DNA of 64,000 nt, from positions 262,501 through 326,500 of the forward strand of contig NZ_CP033087.1 of NCBI RefSeq assembly GCF_003691365.1. Reading direction: 5' to 3'. Of this stretch, positions 11,159-20,324 are shown piece after piece. The number at the start of each line of letters is the position of its first letter. Positions within the stretch are counted from its first letter, which is position 1. The notes below the pieces were generated by a model. The model did not search any database, was not told where the DNA came from, and saw only the letters and a list, made by a program, of their open reading frames with translations. The position numbers and the translations under genes are program-made. The DNA comes from Commensalibacter melissae. GTDB lineage: Bacteria; Pseudomonadota; Alphaproteobacteria; Acetobacterales; Acetobacteraceae.

Positions 11159-12269
11159 AAGAAAAATCCCATTCTTGAGGTTTAAATGTTAAATCCGCTT
11201 TTAGTTGTAGCGATATAGAACATCGTCGTTCAAAATCTTTAATGGCATATTCATCCTTTAGTAATGCCTGATATAAATGGGTGTGAAGTTTCAATTTTAA
11301 AAGATGATAACGGTAATGGTGATTGACTGAATTGAATTCCAGCATGACCTTCGCAAGGATCTTAACAGCTTTTCCGTGATCCGAGGTTAATAGTTCATGA
11401 AGGGGTGGGCGTTTTCTCATTCGAACGATTTCGGCCAATCCCAGGTGCGTAAATCCCAATAATCGGGGGGATAATGGATCATTGGCCAATGCGTCATTGA
11501 TGTCCTGTTGTAATAAACGTCTTTTTTTGATTGGCAGACCTATTAGATCAATAAAAATTGCACCTGATAGATTACGCAATTTTATTTGATGCAATAATGG
11601 TGGCAAAGCGATACGGTTTGCGTCAAATTGCGCCTTTATTTTTGTTTGATTTTCTTGGCTATGGCTTACACTATCCATATCAATAGCGACGAGAGCCGGG
11701 GTCGGGGTAATTGATGCTTGAATTCCTTTTGGTAATTTAACGGATGATTCCATTAATGTCTCAATCTGTTCCGATATAGTGCTTGGACAGGAGGTCTGCG
11801 CAATTTGAACACGATTATGCAACGAACTTGGTATGATATGAATAAGGTGCGGATCATCAATTATGATTGGTAAATTTTCCCAAAATCTTGAAAGATCTTC
11901 TAAAGGAGACGGTCCTTGTTGGATCAGATGTATTTCAGTGCTTTTTTGGATATTGATGGATAGGTTTTTGGTATCCAAACGGACATTTTTTCCATTCTGG
12001 GCACTTCGTGAGACTTTGACAATTATTTTATCGCCATTGTGCAGATTTTTGGCACCTGCATTATCAGGCAAAAAACCGGATATGTTTTTACCCAGAAGAA
12101 TAAAGGCTCCACCTAATGCAGGTAAATGGGCGGTAACCCGACCATAGTAAATGTCCCCGAAACCATCAGGAAATCCAGGATACCACAAGGCATAATCTAA
12201 GAGAGTGTCATGATGGGTAACGGCAATATGTATTAGACCAGGCGCTGAAATAACCCAGATTTGAGGCAT
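11151..12269 (-). CDS. Ribonuclease E/G family protein, short form
   Basis: A 372-aa RNase E/G-family endoribonuclease for RNA processing or decay. The N-terminal S1-like region holds [20 protein letters not shown] and GFLPDNAG. The DNase I-like catalytic core follows, with the metal-binding aspartates in [11 protein letters not shown] and [11 protein letters not shown], and the [15 protein letters not shown] block. It lacks the Zn-link (CPxC) and small domain of full RNase E/G (about 490 aa or more), as in the short family members that neighbour maf and yacG in Alphaproteobacteria. The start overlaps the maf stop by one base. A second, full-length RNase E elsewhere in the genome is likely. 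Confidence 0.8.
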   Translation of the reverse strand: MPQIWVISAPGLIHIAVTHHDTLLDYALWYPGFPDGFGDIYYGRVTAHLPALGGAFILLGKNISGFLPDNAGAKNLHNGDKIIVKVSRSAQNGKNVRLDTKNLSINIQKSTEIHLIQQGPSPLEDLSRFWENLPIIIDDPHLIHIIPSSLHNRVQIAQTSCPSTISEQIETLMESSVKLPKGIQASITPTPALVAIDMDSVSHSQENQTKIKAQFDANRIALPPLLHQIKLRNLSGAIFIDLIGLPIKKRRLLQQDINDALANDPLSPRLLGFTHLGLAEIVRMRKRPPLHELLTSDHGKAVKILAKVMLEFNSVNHHYRYHLLKLKLHTHLYQALLKDEYAIKDFERRCSISLQLKADLTFKPQEWDFSYE

Positions 12270-12880
12270 CAGGGGATTAATCCTTGACCGCGTATAAGCT
12301 GGGCTGTCTCAAATAATGGAAGACCGACAACATTACTGTAGCTCCCATTTATGGATTTGATAAAACTGGCGGCATAACCCTGAATGGCATAGGATCCAGC
12401 CTTGTCTTTCCATTCATCGGTTTCTAAATAAGAAAAGAGTTGTTTATCAGTTAATCGTGAAAAATGCACGATAGTACAGACAAGACGTGAGGAGATCCGT
12501 TGTGTCTTTGCATTATACAATATAACAGCTGTATAAACTCTATGTCTTCGACCAGACAGTAAACGCAATTGTTTTTCCGCGATTTTTACATCTTTCGTTT
12601 TATTTAAAATACGTCGTCCTGCTGCCGCAACCGTATCAGCGGCTAAAATCATGGGTGATTCAAGAGAGAGTTCCCTGCCAGCCGATAGTTTTTCCTGTGC
12701 AAGGCGCTGAACATACTGTCTGGGCAATTCTTTTTTTTGGGGCGTTTCATTAATTCGAGGATGAACGATTTTTTCAGGATTAATGCCGATTTGTTCAAGC
12801 AGTTGTAAACGTCTTGGTGATGCGGAGGCCAGTGTAATTGGAAAATCAGAATTTTCCATCAAGAAAGAGGAATGATGCAT
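12269..12880 (-). CDS. maf: Maf-family nucleoside triphosphate pyrophosphatase
   Basis: A 203-aa Maf/YceF/YhdE-type house-cleaning pyrophosphatase that hydrolyses non-canonical or modified NTPs to NMP and PPi. Family signatures: LASASPRRLQLLEQIG (residues 17-32), the catalytic-acid region ILAADTVAA, LSGRRHRVYTAV, and KAGSYAIQGYAASFIKSINGSYSNVVGLPL near the C-terminus. It begins two bases after infA and runs into the RNase E/G-like gene, giving a tight infA-maf-rng-yacG operon. The substrate subtype (dTTP/UTP against m7GTP) cannot be fixed by eye. Confidence 0.9.
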   Translation of the reverse strand: MHHSSFLMENSDFPITLASASPRRLQLLEQIGINPEKIVHPRINETPQKKELPRQYVQRLAQEKLSAGRELSLESPMILAADTVAAAGRRILNKTKDVKIAEKQLRLLSGRRHRVYTAVILYNAKTQRISSRLVCTIVHFSRLTDKQLFSYLETDEWKDKAGSYAIQGYAASFIKSINGSYSNVVGLPLFETAQLIRGQGLIP

Positions 12881-12882
12881 TA

Positions 12883-13101
12883 TTATTTAAAGCGGAACGT
12901 GATGCGACCTTTGGTTAAATCATAAGGGGTCATTTCAACGCTTACGCGATCACCCGCCAAAACACGAATACGGTTCTTGCGCATTTTACCGCTGGTGTGG
13001 GCCAAAATAACATGTTCATTATCCAATTTTACACGAAACATTGCGTTCGGCAAAAGTTCAGTAACAGTTCCGTTGAATTCGATCATATCTTCTTTAGACA
13101 T
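12883..13101 (-). CDS. infA: Translation initiation factor IF-1
   Basis: A 72-aa IF-1, the standard length, consisting of a single S1/OB fold: [22 protein letters not shown], then [20 protein letters not shown] and [14 protein letters not shown]. It binds the ribosomal A site during initiation. Start ATG with GAAGGA upstream. The 80-bp gap before hisD probably holds its own promoter; maf follows two bases downstream. Confidence 0.98.
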   Translation of the reverse strand: MSKEDMIEFNGTVTELLPNAMFRVKLDNEHVILAHTSGKMRKNRIRVLAGDRVSVEMTPYDLTKGRITFRFK

Positions 13102-13180
13102 TTTTAGTATATATATCCTTCAAGTTAAAACAATTAATTTTGTTCTTACCATAACGATGAATATTGAAAAATGTCCAGTT

Positions 13181-14479
13181 TTATTTATGTAAACTGTCCA
13201 AACGGGAGGAAATACTTAAGGCATGTGCGGTTAAACCCTCAGTTTTTGCTATCGCCACTGCAGCAGGTCCCACTTTTTCAATACCCTTTTCATCGCTTTT
13301 AAGGAAAGTCGTTCGTTTAAGAAAATTAAAAACCGATAATCCGGATGAAAAACGTGCAGTACGACTGGTTGGCAAAACATGATTGGGACCGCCAACATAA
13401 TCTCCAATTGCCTCAGGACACCATTTTCCAATGAATATTGTGCCGGCATGTTTGATTTTGCTGAATAGGTCATCTGGATTTTCAAGCATGAGCTCCAGAT
13501 GTTCAGGGGCAATCCGGTTGATAAGGGGAATGGCTTCTTCCCAGGATTTCACAACAAGAATAGCACCATGATTTTTCCAGCTTGTTTCCGCTATTTCTTT
13601 TCGTGAAAGACTTTTCAATTGTTCATTGACAGCTAGCGAAACTTGATGGGCAAATTCCTCATTATCAGTAATAAAGATTGATTGTGCCATGGTATCATGT
13701 TCCGCTTGTGCCAAAAGATCCAGGGCGATATGCGTTGGATTATTATGCCGGTCAGCAACAACCACAACCTCGGAGGGGCCTGCGACGCTATCAATTCCGA
13801 CCAAACCGAAAACCTGTCTTTTTGCTTCGGCGACATAGGCGTTGCCAGGACCAACAATATAGTCAACGGACTCAATAGTTTGTGTCCCGAAGGTCAGGGC
13901 GGCAATGGCTTGTGCTCCACCAACACGGTAAATTTCGGTAACACCTGCCCTATAAGCCGCAGCCAAGACGAGGGGATTTAAATGGCCATCCGGGGTCGGG
14001 ACACACATTGCCAACCGTTTGACTCCAGCAACCTTGGCCGGGATAGCATTCATTAAAACGGATGAAGGATAGGCAGCGGTACCTCCTGGAACATATAATC
14101 CGGCGGAATCCATGGCATTCCAGCGATACCCAAGATTAAATCCACAATCATCCCGGTAATCAAGATCGGGAGGCAATTGTTTTTCATGGAATTTTTGAAT
14201 TCGTTGGGCGGCTAGATCAAGTGCATCAAGCAATTCTGGATCAATTTTCTTGCAGGCTTGCTTTATTTCCTGTTCTGTGATCCGTAATTCCGTAGGAGAC
14301 AGTAACAAACGGTCAAAGCGTTTGGTATATTCACAAAGTGCATCATCGCCATCATTTTTTACAGCCTGTAGAATCTCTGTTACGGGTTTTGTTGCTTGTG
14401 AAGTGTCTGCTGTTCGCGCGGCAAGAAGATTACAGAAAAATGTTTTAAAATCCGGTTGATTTGTTGATATGATTTTCAT
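13181..14479 (-). CDS. hisD: Histidinol dehydrogenase
   Basis: A 432-aa zinc enzyme catalysing the last two steps of histidine synthesis (histidinol to histidine, with two NAD+). Seen are GLYVPGGTAAYPSSVLMNAIPAKVAGV, the VGPGNAYVAEAKRQVFG segment, SVAGPSEVVVVAD, the zinc-ligand region LLAQAEHD, and the catalytic EH in RIAPEHLEL. Length is normal. Its ATG overlaps the hisG stop by four bases, so hisG and hisD are translationally coupled. Confidence 0.97.
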   Translation of the reverse strand: MKIISTNQPDFKTFFCNLLAARTADTSQATKPVTEILQAVKNDGDDALCEYTKRFDRLLLSPTELRITEQEIKQACKKIDPELLDALDLAAQRIQKFHEKQLPPDLDYRDDCGFNLGYRWNAMDSAGLYVPGGTAAYPSSVLMNAIPAKVAGVKRLAMCVPTPDGHLNPLVLAAAYRAGVTEIYRVGGAQAIAALTFGTQTIESVDYIVGPGNAYVAEAKRQVFGLVGIDSVAGPSEVVVVADRHNNPTHIALDLLAQAEHDTMAQSIFITDNEEFAHQVSLAVNEQLKSLSRKEIAETSWKNHGAILVVKSWEEAIPLINRIAPEHLELMLENPDDLFSKIKHAGTIFIGKWCPEAIGDYVGGPNHVLPTSRTARFSSGLSVFNFLKRTTFLKSDEKGIEKVGPAAVAIAKTEGLTAHALSISSRLDSLHK

Positions 14480-15174
14480 GATATATCTTCATTGTTTGGA
14501 AGGGTGACAAGTTGGCGAAACCGTTCAATTAATGCATTAACGTGGGCAGATTGTGTTTTTAAAGCGGTGCGATTGATGATGAGACGGCTGGAGATTTGTG
14601 TAATCGTTTTAATTTCCTGTAGACCATTGGCCCTTAGGGTTGATCCTGTATCGACAAGATCCACAATCAAGCTGGATAATTTCAAGACAGGCGCAAGTTC
14701 CATGGCACCATGCAAATTAATGATATCTGCTTGCACGCCTTTACTGGCAAAATAACGTTGGGTGATATTCGGATATTTGGTTGCAACACTTATCTGTGAC
14801 CAGCGCGCGGGGTCTTCCAGATTTTTATTTTTTGTATCCGCTAATTGCGCGATAGATAAACGACAGCGTCCTATATTGAGATCAAGAGGTGCATAAATAT
14901 CCGAATAATCAAATTCCATCAGGACATCGGAACCACAAACACCCAGAGAAGCAGTGCCAAAAGCTACAAACGTTGCGACATCAAAAGAACGGACGCGGAT
15001 AATGTCAAGTCCAGGGTCATTTGTCGTAAAGCGAAGAAGGCGGCTGTCTTTATCAAAGAAAGCGGGTTCTGGTATAATATTGGCTGTTTCAAGAAGAGGG
15101 AGACAATCCTTTAGTATCCTTCCTTTAGGAAGGGCTAAAATAAGAGGGTTTGATTTCACGCCAGGTACAGACAT
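14476..15174 (-). CDS. hisG: ATP phosphoribosyltransferase, short catalytic subunit
   Basis: A 232-aa HisG of the short (HisG-S) type, the first enzyme of histidine synthesis (ATP + PRPP to PR-ATP). It has LALPKGRILKDCLPLL at the N-terminus, FGTASLGVCGSDVLME, ATKYPNITQRYF and the PRPP-binding DLVDTGSTLRANGL loop. The C-terminal ACT-like regulatory domain of long HisG is absent, so activity and feedback need HisZ, which is encoded at 60219. Upstream is a 115-bp gap to murA. Confidence 0.96.
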   Translation of the reverse strand: MSVPGVKSNPLILALPKGRILKDCLPLLETANIIPEPAFFDKDSRLLRFTTNDPGLDIIRVRSFDVATFVAFGTASLGVCGSDVLMEFDYSDIYAPLDLNIGRCRLSIAQLADTKNKNLEDPARWSQISVATKYPNITQRYFASKGVQADIINLHGAMELAPVLKLSSLIVDLVDTGSTLRANGLQEIKTITQISSRLIINRTALKTQSAHVNALIERFRQLVTLPNNEDIS

Positions 15175-15289
15175 TTAAAGTGTAAGCAAAAGTGGATCTG
15201 ATTATAATAAAATTGTTAAATAATTTAAGGTTTAACTATAATCAGATCATTGGTATAAAACAAGTTCTCTTCTATGAGGAATGAAAATA

Positions 15290-16555
15290 TTATTTAGTCT
15301 TGATTCTTTCAATTTGAGCACCGCAGGCAGACAGTTTTTGATCAACTGCTTCATAACCGCGGTCTAGATGATAAATCCTGTTCAGGCTTGTTTCTCCGGC
15401 TGCGGCCAGACCGGCTAGGATTAACGAAAACGAAGCCCGTAGATCCGTTGCCATAACAGGCGCGCCGGATAGGGAATGAACACCACGAATAATTGCTGAA
15501 GAACCATGAACATTGATTCTTGCACCCATACGGTTCAGTTCTGGGACATGCATGAAACGGTTTTCAAAAATTGTTTCCGTAATCATGCTCGCTCCTTCAG
15601 AAATTGAAAGAAGGGCCATGAATTGGGCCTGCATATCCGTCGGAAAACCTGGATAGGGTTCTGTCATGATATCAATGCCTCTTAAATCACCCGTGCGCCG
15701 GACAAGAATGGCGTTTTTTTCCGGAAACACTTCTACCCCAGCCTCTTCCAACGCATGAATAACAGATCCCATGGCATGAATGTCGGCTCCGATCAGGCGC
15801 AGTTCTCCACCTGTAATACCGGCTGCACAGGCATAGGTACCGCATTCAATTCGATCAAACAGGATGGAATGTTCCGCGCCATGTAAATGATCCACGCCAT
15901 CAATGATCAGATGACTTGTTCCTTTACCCTCTATTTTTGCACCCATCGCGATCAAGCAGTCGATAAGATCGCAGATTTCAGGTTCACGGGCTGCATTCAG
16001 CAGTTCCGTTCTGCCTTTGGCAAGGCAGGCAGCCATGATTGTATTTTCTGTAGCGCCAACAGAAACAAATGGAAATACAAAGCGACCACCACGTAATCCC
16101 TTGGGTGCAGTTGCAATAACATATCCCTGATCAATTTCGATTTCAGCGCCCAAGGCTTTGAGTGCATCCAGATGAAGATTAACAGGACGGGTTCCGATTG
16201 CACATCCTCCCGGCAGGGAGACCTTGGCCTTACCACAACGAGTTAGGATGGGTCCTAGAACAAGGATAGAGGCTCGCATTTTCGAAACGATATTGTAGGG
16301 AGCTTCGGTGTTTGCAATATCCCCGTGAAAAGTGATATGATGTGGATCCTTGTCATTATAAGTGATAGTAAGACCATGTTGTTGCAGAAGTGCGCACATG
16401 GTACGTATATCAACAATACTTGGAACATTTTGCAGTGATAAAGGTTCAGGGGTAAGCAAGGCGCATGCCATGATTGGCAAAGCTGCGTTTTTTGCGCCCC
16501 CAATGACGATATCACCATATAAGGGTCTGCCCCCACGGATTAAAAAGCGATCCAT
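15290..16555 (-). CDS. murA: UDP-N-acetylglucosamine 1-carboxyvinyltransferase
   Basis: A 421-aa MurA, which transfers enolpyruvate from PEP to UDP-GlcNAc in the first committed step of peptidoglycan synthesis. The N-terminus has [20 protein letters not shown]. The active-site loop [14 protein letters not shown] keeps the cysteine targeted by fosfomycin. Later are [12 protein letters not shown]-like [13 protein letters not shown] and the C-terminal [11 protein letters not shown]. It is cytoplasmic. It lies 14 bp behind dcd on the same strand and probably shares a transcript with it. Confidence 0.97.
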   Translation of the reverse strand: MDRFLIRGGRPLYGDIVIGGAKNAALPIMACALLTPEPLSLQNVPSIVDIRTMCALLQQHGLTITYNDKDPHHITFHGDIANTEAPYNIVSKMRASILVLGPILTRCGKAKVSLPGGCAIGTRPVNLHLDALKALGAEIEIDQGYVIATAPKGLRGGRFVFPFVSVGATENTIMAACLAKGRTELLNAAREPEICDLIDCLIAMGAKIEGKGTSHLIIDGVDHLHGAEHSILFDRIECGTYACAAGITGGELRLIGADIHAMGSVIHALEEAGVEVFPEKNAILVRRTGDLRGIDIMTEPYPGFPTDMQAQFMALLSISEGASMITETIFENRFMHVPELNRMGARINVHGSSAIIRGVHSLSGAPVMATDLRASFSLILAGLAAAGETSLNRIYHLDRGYEAVDQKLSACGAQIERIKTK

Positions 16556-16569
16556 TCTTTTTTTTTCAT

Positions 16570-17124
16570 TTATAAGCGAGGGGTAGCGACACCCATCTGT
16601 TTCATGTATTTGCCATTTTTATCGGCATAACTGACTTCACAAGGTTCACTGCCCTTGAGGAAAAGAAGCTGGCAGATTCCTTCATTCGCGTAAATTTTGG
16701 CAGGAAGGGGAGTGGTATTACTGATTTCAATCGTAACCTGTCCTTCCCATTCAGGTTCCAGCGGAGTGACATTTACAATTATGCCGCAGCGTGCATATGT
16801 TGATTTTCCCAGACAGATGACCAAGATATCTTTTGGAATACGAAAATATTCCACGGTTCTGGCCAGAGCAAAGCTGTTGGGCGGAATCACGCATACATCT
16901 GTTTTACGGGTTACAAAGCTGCTTGGCGTAAAATTTTTAGGATCTACAATGGCATTGTCGACATCTGTAAAGATTTTGAATTCATCTGCAACGCGGGCGT
17001 CATATCCGTAAGATGATACACCATAAGAAATTATTCCCTGACGATGCTGTTTATCAGCGAAAGGTTCAATCATTCCTTTTTCTTTAGCCATCTCTTTAAT
17101 CCAGCGATCAGGCATAATTGGCAT
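16570..17124 (-). CDS. dcd: dCTP deaminase
   Basis: A 184-aa trimeric dCTP deaminase producing dUTP for dTMP synthesis. Key blocks: [62 protein letters not shown] (cut here into its parts: GKSTYARCG, then LEPEW with the catalytic Glu, then EISNTTPLP) and the C-terminal [12 protein letters not shown]. Length is standard for the monofunctional enzyme. It lies upstream of murA on the same strand. In-frame Met4 could also be the start. Confidence 0.96.
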   Translation of the reverse strand: MPIMPDRWIKEMAKEKGMIEPFADKQHRQGIISYGVSSYGYDARVADEFKIFTDVDNAIVDPKNFTPSSFVTRKTDVCVIPPNSFALARTVEYFRIPKDILVICLGKSTYARCGIIVNVTPLEPEWEGQVTIEISNTTPLPAKIYANEGICQLLFLKGSEPCEVSYADKNGKYMKQMGVATPRL

Positions 17125-17220
17125 AAAGCTACTCCCTACCCTTTATATCTTTGCGTTTTAATTAAATAAATTTGAAATGATAAACAAGTATTTTGTAAAC
17201 AAACCTTTACAAAAATTATT

Positions 17221-17361
17221 TTACGTCAGTGGTTCTCGCTCTTTTCTTTCACGCTGTTGCTGTTTTCTGCGTTTTAGATTCTCGCGTAACGCCGCGGCTT
17301 CCTTGTCGCGACGTTGAGTTATAGAATCTTTCAAAATTATTTTTTTTGGCTCACTATTCAT
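17221..17361 (-). CDS. Small basic protein, 46 aa
   Basis: An open frame of 46 codons encoding a highly charged helix: it starts MNSEPKKIILKDSITQRR and continues with AAALRENLKRRKQQQRER. It lies between glk and dcd on the same strand, with AGG eleven bases before its ATG. It resembles the small LRENLRRRKxQ-type proteins I recall beside murA in Alphaproteobacteria, which have no known function. Codon use is clean and the frame ends in TAA, so I think it is real, but no motif proves expression. Confidence 0.55.
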   Translation of the reverse strand: MNSEPKKIILKDSITQRRDKEAAALRENLKRRKQQQRERKEREPLT

Positions 17362-17403
17362 AATGAATCAATTTACCTAATTTTTTGAAAGAATCAACAA
17401 AGC

Positions 17404-18414
17404 TTATTTTAAATGTTGGACTGCAAAAGCCGCAGCTGCTCCTAAAAGCCCTGGTTGTGGATAGGTAAGAATTTCAACAGGGATATCAGCCAGCATTCTT
17501 TCAAAGCGACCCTTATCAACAAACCGTTCTGCAAAACCCGAATGGGGAAGATAATCGGCTATAAGAAGACCGATGCCACCACTAATTACAACACGGTTGG
17601 CCAATTGTACCAGAGCCATGTCGGAGCAGAAAGTTCCCAAATTCAGACAAAACCGTTCCAGTGCAGCCGTGGCAAGATGGTCGGTACCCTTTAATGCGGC
17701 CTCCCATAGATTGCTATCGCTGTGATGGGTAACAGGCAGTCCGGCATTTGCGCCAAGCGCATCATAGATATTACCCAATCCGGGACCAGAAATGATTCGT
17801 TCTGCGGAAACCCTGCGATAATGTTGTTTCAGGTATCTTAAAATACTGATTTCGATATTGTCACAAGGGGCATAAGAGGAATGTCCGCCTTCACTTGGAA
17901 TAACGGTATATTTGTCTGTATCGAATGCAAGAGAAGCAACTCCCAGTCCTGTTCCAGGACCGACAACTGTGGTTATTCCTTGAGGACTTTCTTTTCTTCT
18001 TGGTCCACAAACATGTTTAAGATGGTCCTCTTGACAGTTGGCGATCGCATGTCCGATTGCTTCAAAATCATTTATCAGAACAAGCTTTTCCAGATTTAGC
18101 TGTTGGGGAATAAGGGCGGGCCGAATGATCCATGGACTGTTTGAAAATTTGAGAATATCACCTCGAATCGGACAGGCAATTGCCATGGAGGCTTGTTTAG
18201 GCAAAGGACGGCCAACCTTTTGTCCAAAGGCATCCCATGCAAGTTGCAAAGTTGCATAATCTGCTGTTTTTAAAATGGTTTCGCTGTCAATGGTAACGAC
18301 CTGTCCATTTTGTATCTTGGCAATTGCAAAACGTGCATTTGTCCCTCCGATATCTGCAACGACAATTTCAATGGGAGCATCAACAGGAGTGGAGTTATTC
18401 TTGGAGTTGGACAT
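17404..18414 (-). CDS. glk: Glucokinase
   Basis: A protein of about 336 aa of the bacterial Glk (hexokinase-fold) family, phosphorylating glucose with ATP. The ATP phosphate-1 motif ADIGGTNARFA lies near the N-terminus. LINDFEAIGHAI carries the catalytic Asp, VVGPGTGLGVA and the IPSEGGHSSYAPCD glucose/phosphate region follow, then VVISGGIG. An ATG also lies 15 bases upstream (18429), but GGAG sits between the two, spaced nine bases from the ATG at 18414, so I chose the latter. It is the most upstream gene of the minus-strand run toward murA. Confidence 0.93.
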   Translation of the reverse strand: MSNSKNNSTPVDAPIEIVVADIGGTNARFAIAKIQNGQVVTIDSETILKTADYATLQLAWDAFGQKVGRPLPKQASMAIACPIRGDILKFSNSPWIIRPALIPQQLNLEKLVLINDFEAIGHAIANCQEDHLKHVCGPRRKESPQGITTVVGPGTGLGVASLAFDTDKYTVIPSEGGHSSYAPCDNIEISILRYLKQHYRRVSAERIISGPGLGNIYDALGANAGLPVTHHSDSNLWEAALKGTDHLATAALERFCLNLGTFCSDMALVQLANRVVISGGIGLLIADYLPHSGFAERFVDKGRFERMLADIPVEILTYPQPGLLGAAAAFAVQHLK

Positions 18415-18575
18415 AATAAAAATCTCCATTTAAGAGGATTAAAACAAATAATATTAACAATATTTTTGTTCACATAAATTTGAATTTAATTTAAGGATTT
18501 TTAATATTTTTTTCAACTTTTTGTTAAATTCGTTAAGGCATTTTTTGGGTAAAGATTAAAAACAACCTCTTTAGA

Positions 18576-19139
18576 CTATTGCGAAGCGGTTGTGCTCGGT
18601 AAGGTTAAGTTAATCTCTGGATGTGTTGTTATTATAAGCTGCATAGCTTGATTGACTTGTTTCAGGGATAAAGATTGCGATGAAATGGGTGTGATCAGAC
18701 GAGCCTTACGTACAGTAACAAGATTATTCACAAATTTTTGTCGGTTTTCCAAATCTATTGTCGCGGAAAAATAGCAGTTTTCCTGATCTCTTTTCTGAAG
18801 AATGAGATTGATGCCCTGTTTTTCTGTTTTATCATTCAGGTAGAAAATAATTCCCGTATTTGGCCAAAGTGGCGTTACGGCATTGAGTGTGATTTTTTCA
18901 GCTGAAAAGGAAATATATAAGATTGGTGCAGCTCGGGACATTCTCTCATTCCACCAAGCAAGTGTCGGTGGATTAGATTGGGGATAATATAACCATTCCC
19001 CAAATTTTATGTTTTCGCTGGTTTGCCGGGTTATTTTTCGTGTTTTCAGAGTTTCAGAATATGTTGTCACAGAATAGAATGTTGTAAATAAACTCACACC
19101 CAGAACAAATAATTGACATGTTTTTGATAAAGAAATCAT
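18576..19139 (-). CDS. Secreted protein of unknown function (small member of a pair)
   Basis: A 187-aa protein with a Sec-type signal (residues 1-28, ending VTTYSET). The mature part is beta-rich and has one cysteine. It resembles the next gene (19232-20140): both have a W-containing start, an AxLxW strand, an I(T/S)xSxxxITL(D/N) strand and a later KF(V/I)N segment. I do not recognise the family. It is on the same strand as its paralogue, 92 bp downstream. Periplasmic or envelope location is likely. Confidence 0.5.
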   Translation of the reverse strand: MISLSKTCQLFVLGVSLFTTFYSVTTYSETLKTRKITRQTSENIKFGEWLYYPQSNPPTLAWWNERMSRAAPILYISFSAEKITLNAVTPLWPNTGIIFYLNDKTEKQGINLILQKRDQENCYFSATIDLENRQKFVNNLVTVRKARLITPISSQSLSLKQVNQAMQLIITTHPEINLTLPSTTASQ

Positions 19140-19231
19140 GGAATACGTTACCCTTCATAAATTAATTCTAGAGTAAAGGTTTAAAACCGAAGTTTAAAGC
19201 AAAAACTATGATTTGTTCTGGTTTACATAAA

Positions 19232-20140
19232 TTAAATTTGATCTTTCATCATGGATTGAGCCTTTTGCAAATCCTCTTGGACCTTTTCTTTCAACTTGGG
19301 AACGCTTCCTTTAGGACTCATGATGCATAGTCGCCAATTTTTATTTTTATCATGTTGGTCAGGGTCACCGCTTCCCCAGCACCAGCCTTTATCTTTCATC
19401 TTTTTTAAATAATCGTTACGTGTTGTACACAATGATTTTCTGGTGGGACTATTTAATGGTTCTGAGGCATGATCAATACATTTTTTGACATAATAATCAG
19501 CCTGTTGAAAAAGAGGCACTAAATCTGGAGACATCCCGTCAGGAGGGGTAACAGGTTCAGGATTTGTTTTTCTTGTGACTAGGGGAGGGGGGGCTTTCAG
19601 ATTTTTTTCCTTGATTACATTCATGAAAGAATTCAATGCAGATCGTTCACCATTCATGTCAATTGGAATTGAGGTTGAAATCGAAAGATTCAAAATCATT
19701 GGTGAACTGTGTTGCAAAGCATTAATGAATTTTGTGATGTTATCTGTGTAGATAGCGGTAGAATAGGTTACCCAGCCATTATGATCCCTTGTCTTGTTTA
19801 GGGTCACGGAAACTTCCCTGATGTTCCAGGTTATGTAAGAAAGCTTGAATTCCCGATAAGTATTTTTTTTGGCTGTTACATCAAGGGTTATTCTGTGTTC
19901 GGAAGGTGTAATATATAAATTTAAATTGGAAGTTGAATTTCTGTTCCAGTTAAGGGAGGCATGATTTTTACCGACAATCACATTCCAGTCATGAAAATCT
20001 TTTTCTTTAATGATGGAATGAATTTCCTCATTTTTTATTGTGGAAGGATAAGTTTTAGGATCAGGGGAGGATGAGGCCGTTGAAATATTGGCAAATGTTG
20101 AGAGTGGAAAAAAAGTTAAAAGGTAAAATAATTTACGCAT
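19232..20140 (-). CDS. Secreted protein of unknown function with C-terminal Cys-rich tail
   Basis: A 302-aa protein with a signal peptide (MRKLFYLLTFFPLSTFANIS, residues 1-20). The first half is a beta-rich domain akin to that of the 187-aa neighbour. A proline-rich linker (about residues 195-215) leads to a C-terminal segment with four cysteines (YVKKCIDHA, SLCTTRND, GWCWGSGD and RLCIMSP) that could form two disulfides. I do not recognise the family. It is divergent from the sugar-transferase pair at 20325, with a 184-bp AT-rich gap. Confidence 0.5.
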   Translation of the reverse strand: MRKLFYLLTFFPLSTFANISTASSSPDPKTYPSTIKNEEIHSIIKEKDFHDWNVIVGKNHASLNWNRNSTSNLNLYITPSEHRITLDVTAKKNTYREFKLSYITWNIREVSVTLNKTRDHNGWVTYSTAIYTDNITKFINALQHSSPMILNLSISTSIPIDMNGERSALNSFMNVIKEKNLKAPPPLVTRKTNPEPVTPPDGMSPDLVPLFQQADYYVKKCIDHASEPLNSPTRKSLCTTRNDYLKKMKDKGWCWGSGDPDQHDKNKNWRLCIMSPKGSVPKLKEKVQEDLQKAQSMMKDQI

Positions 20141-20324
20141 TGGAATACCTGATTGCCTCGAAAAAGAATTAATTGCATTATAATATGAAAGTGGTAAAGC
20201 AAAGCAAAGAATATTTTTATTAAATAATGTTTTATAACTTCCATTATTTTATTACAAGTAAGGAACAGTAAGATATAATTCGTATTTTTTCTAAATTGTA
20301 TTCTGTAAGGATGGTATTGTTAAA

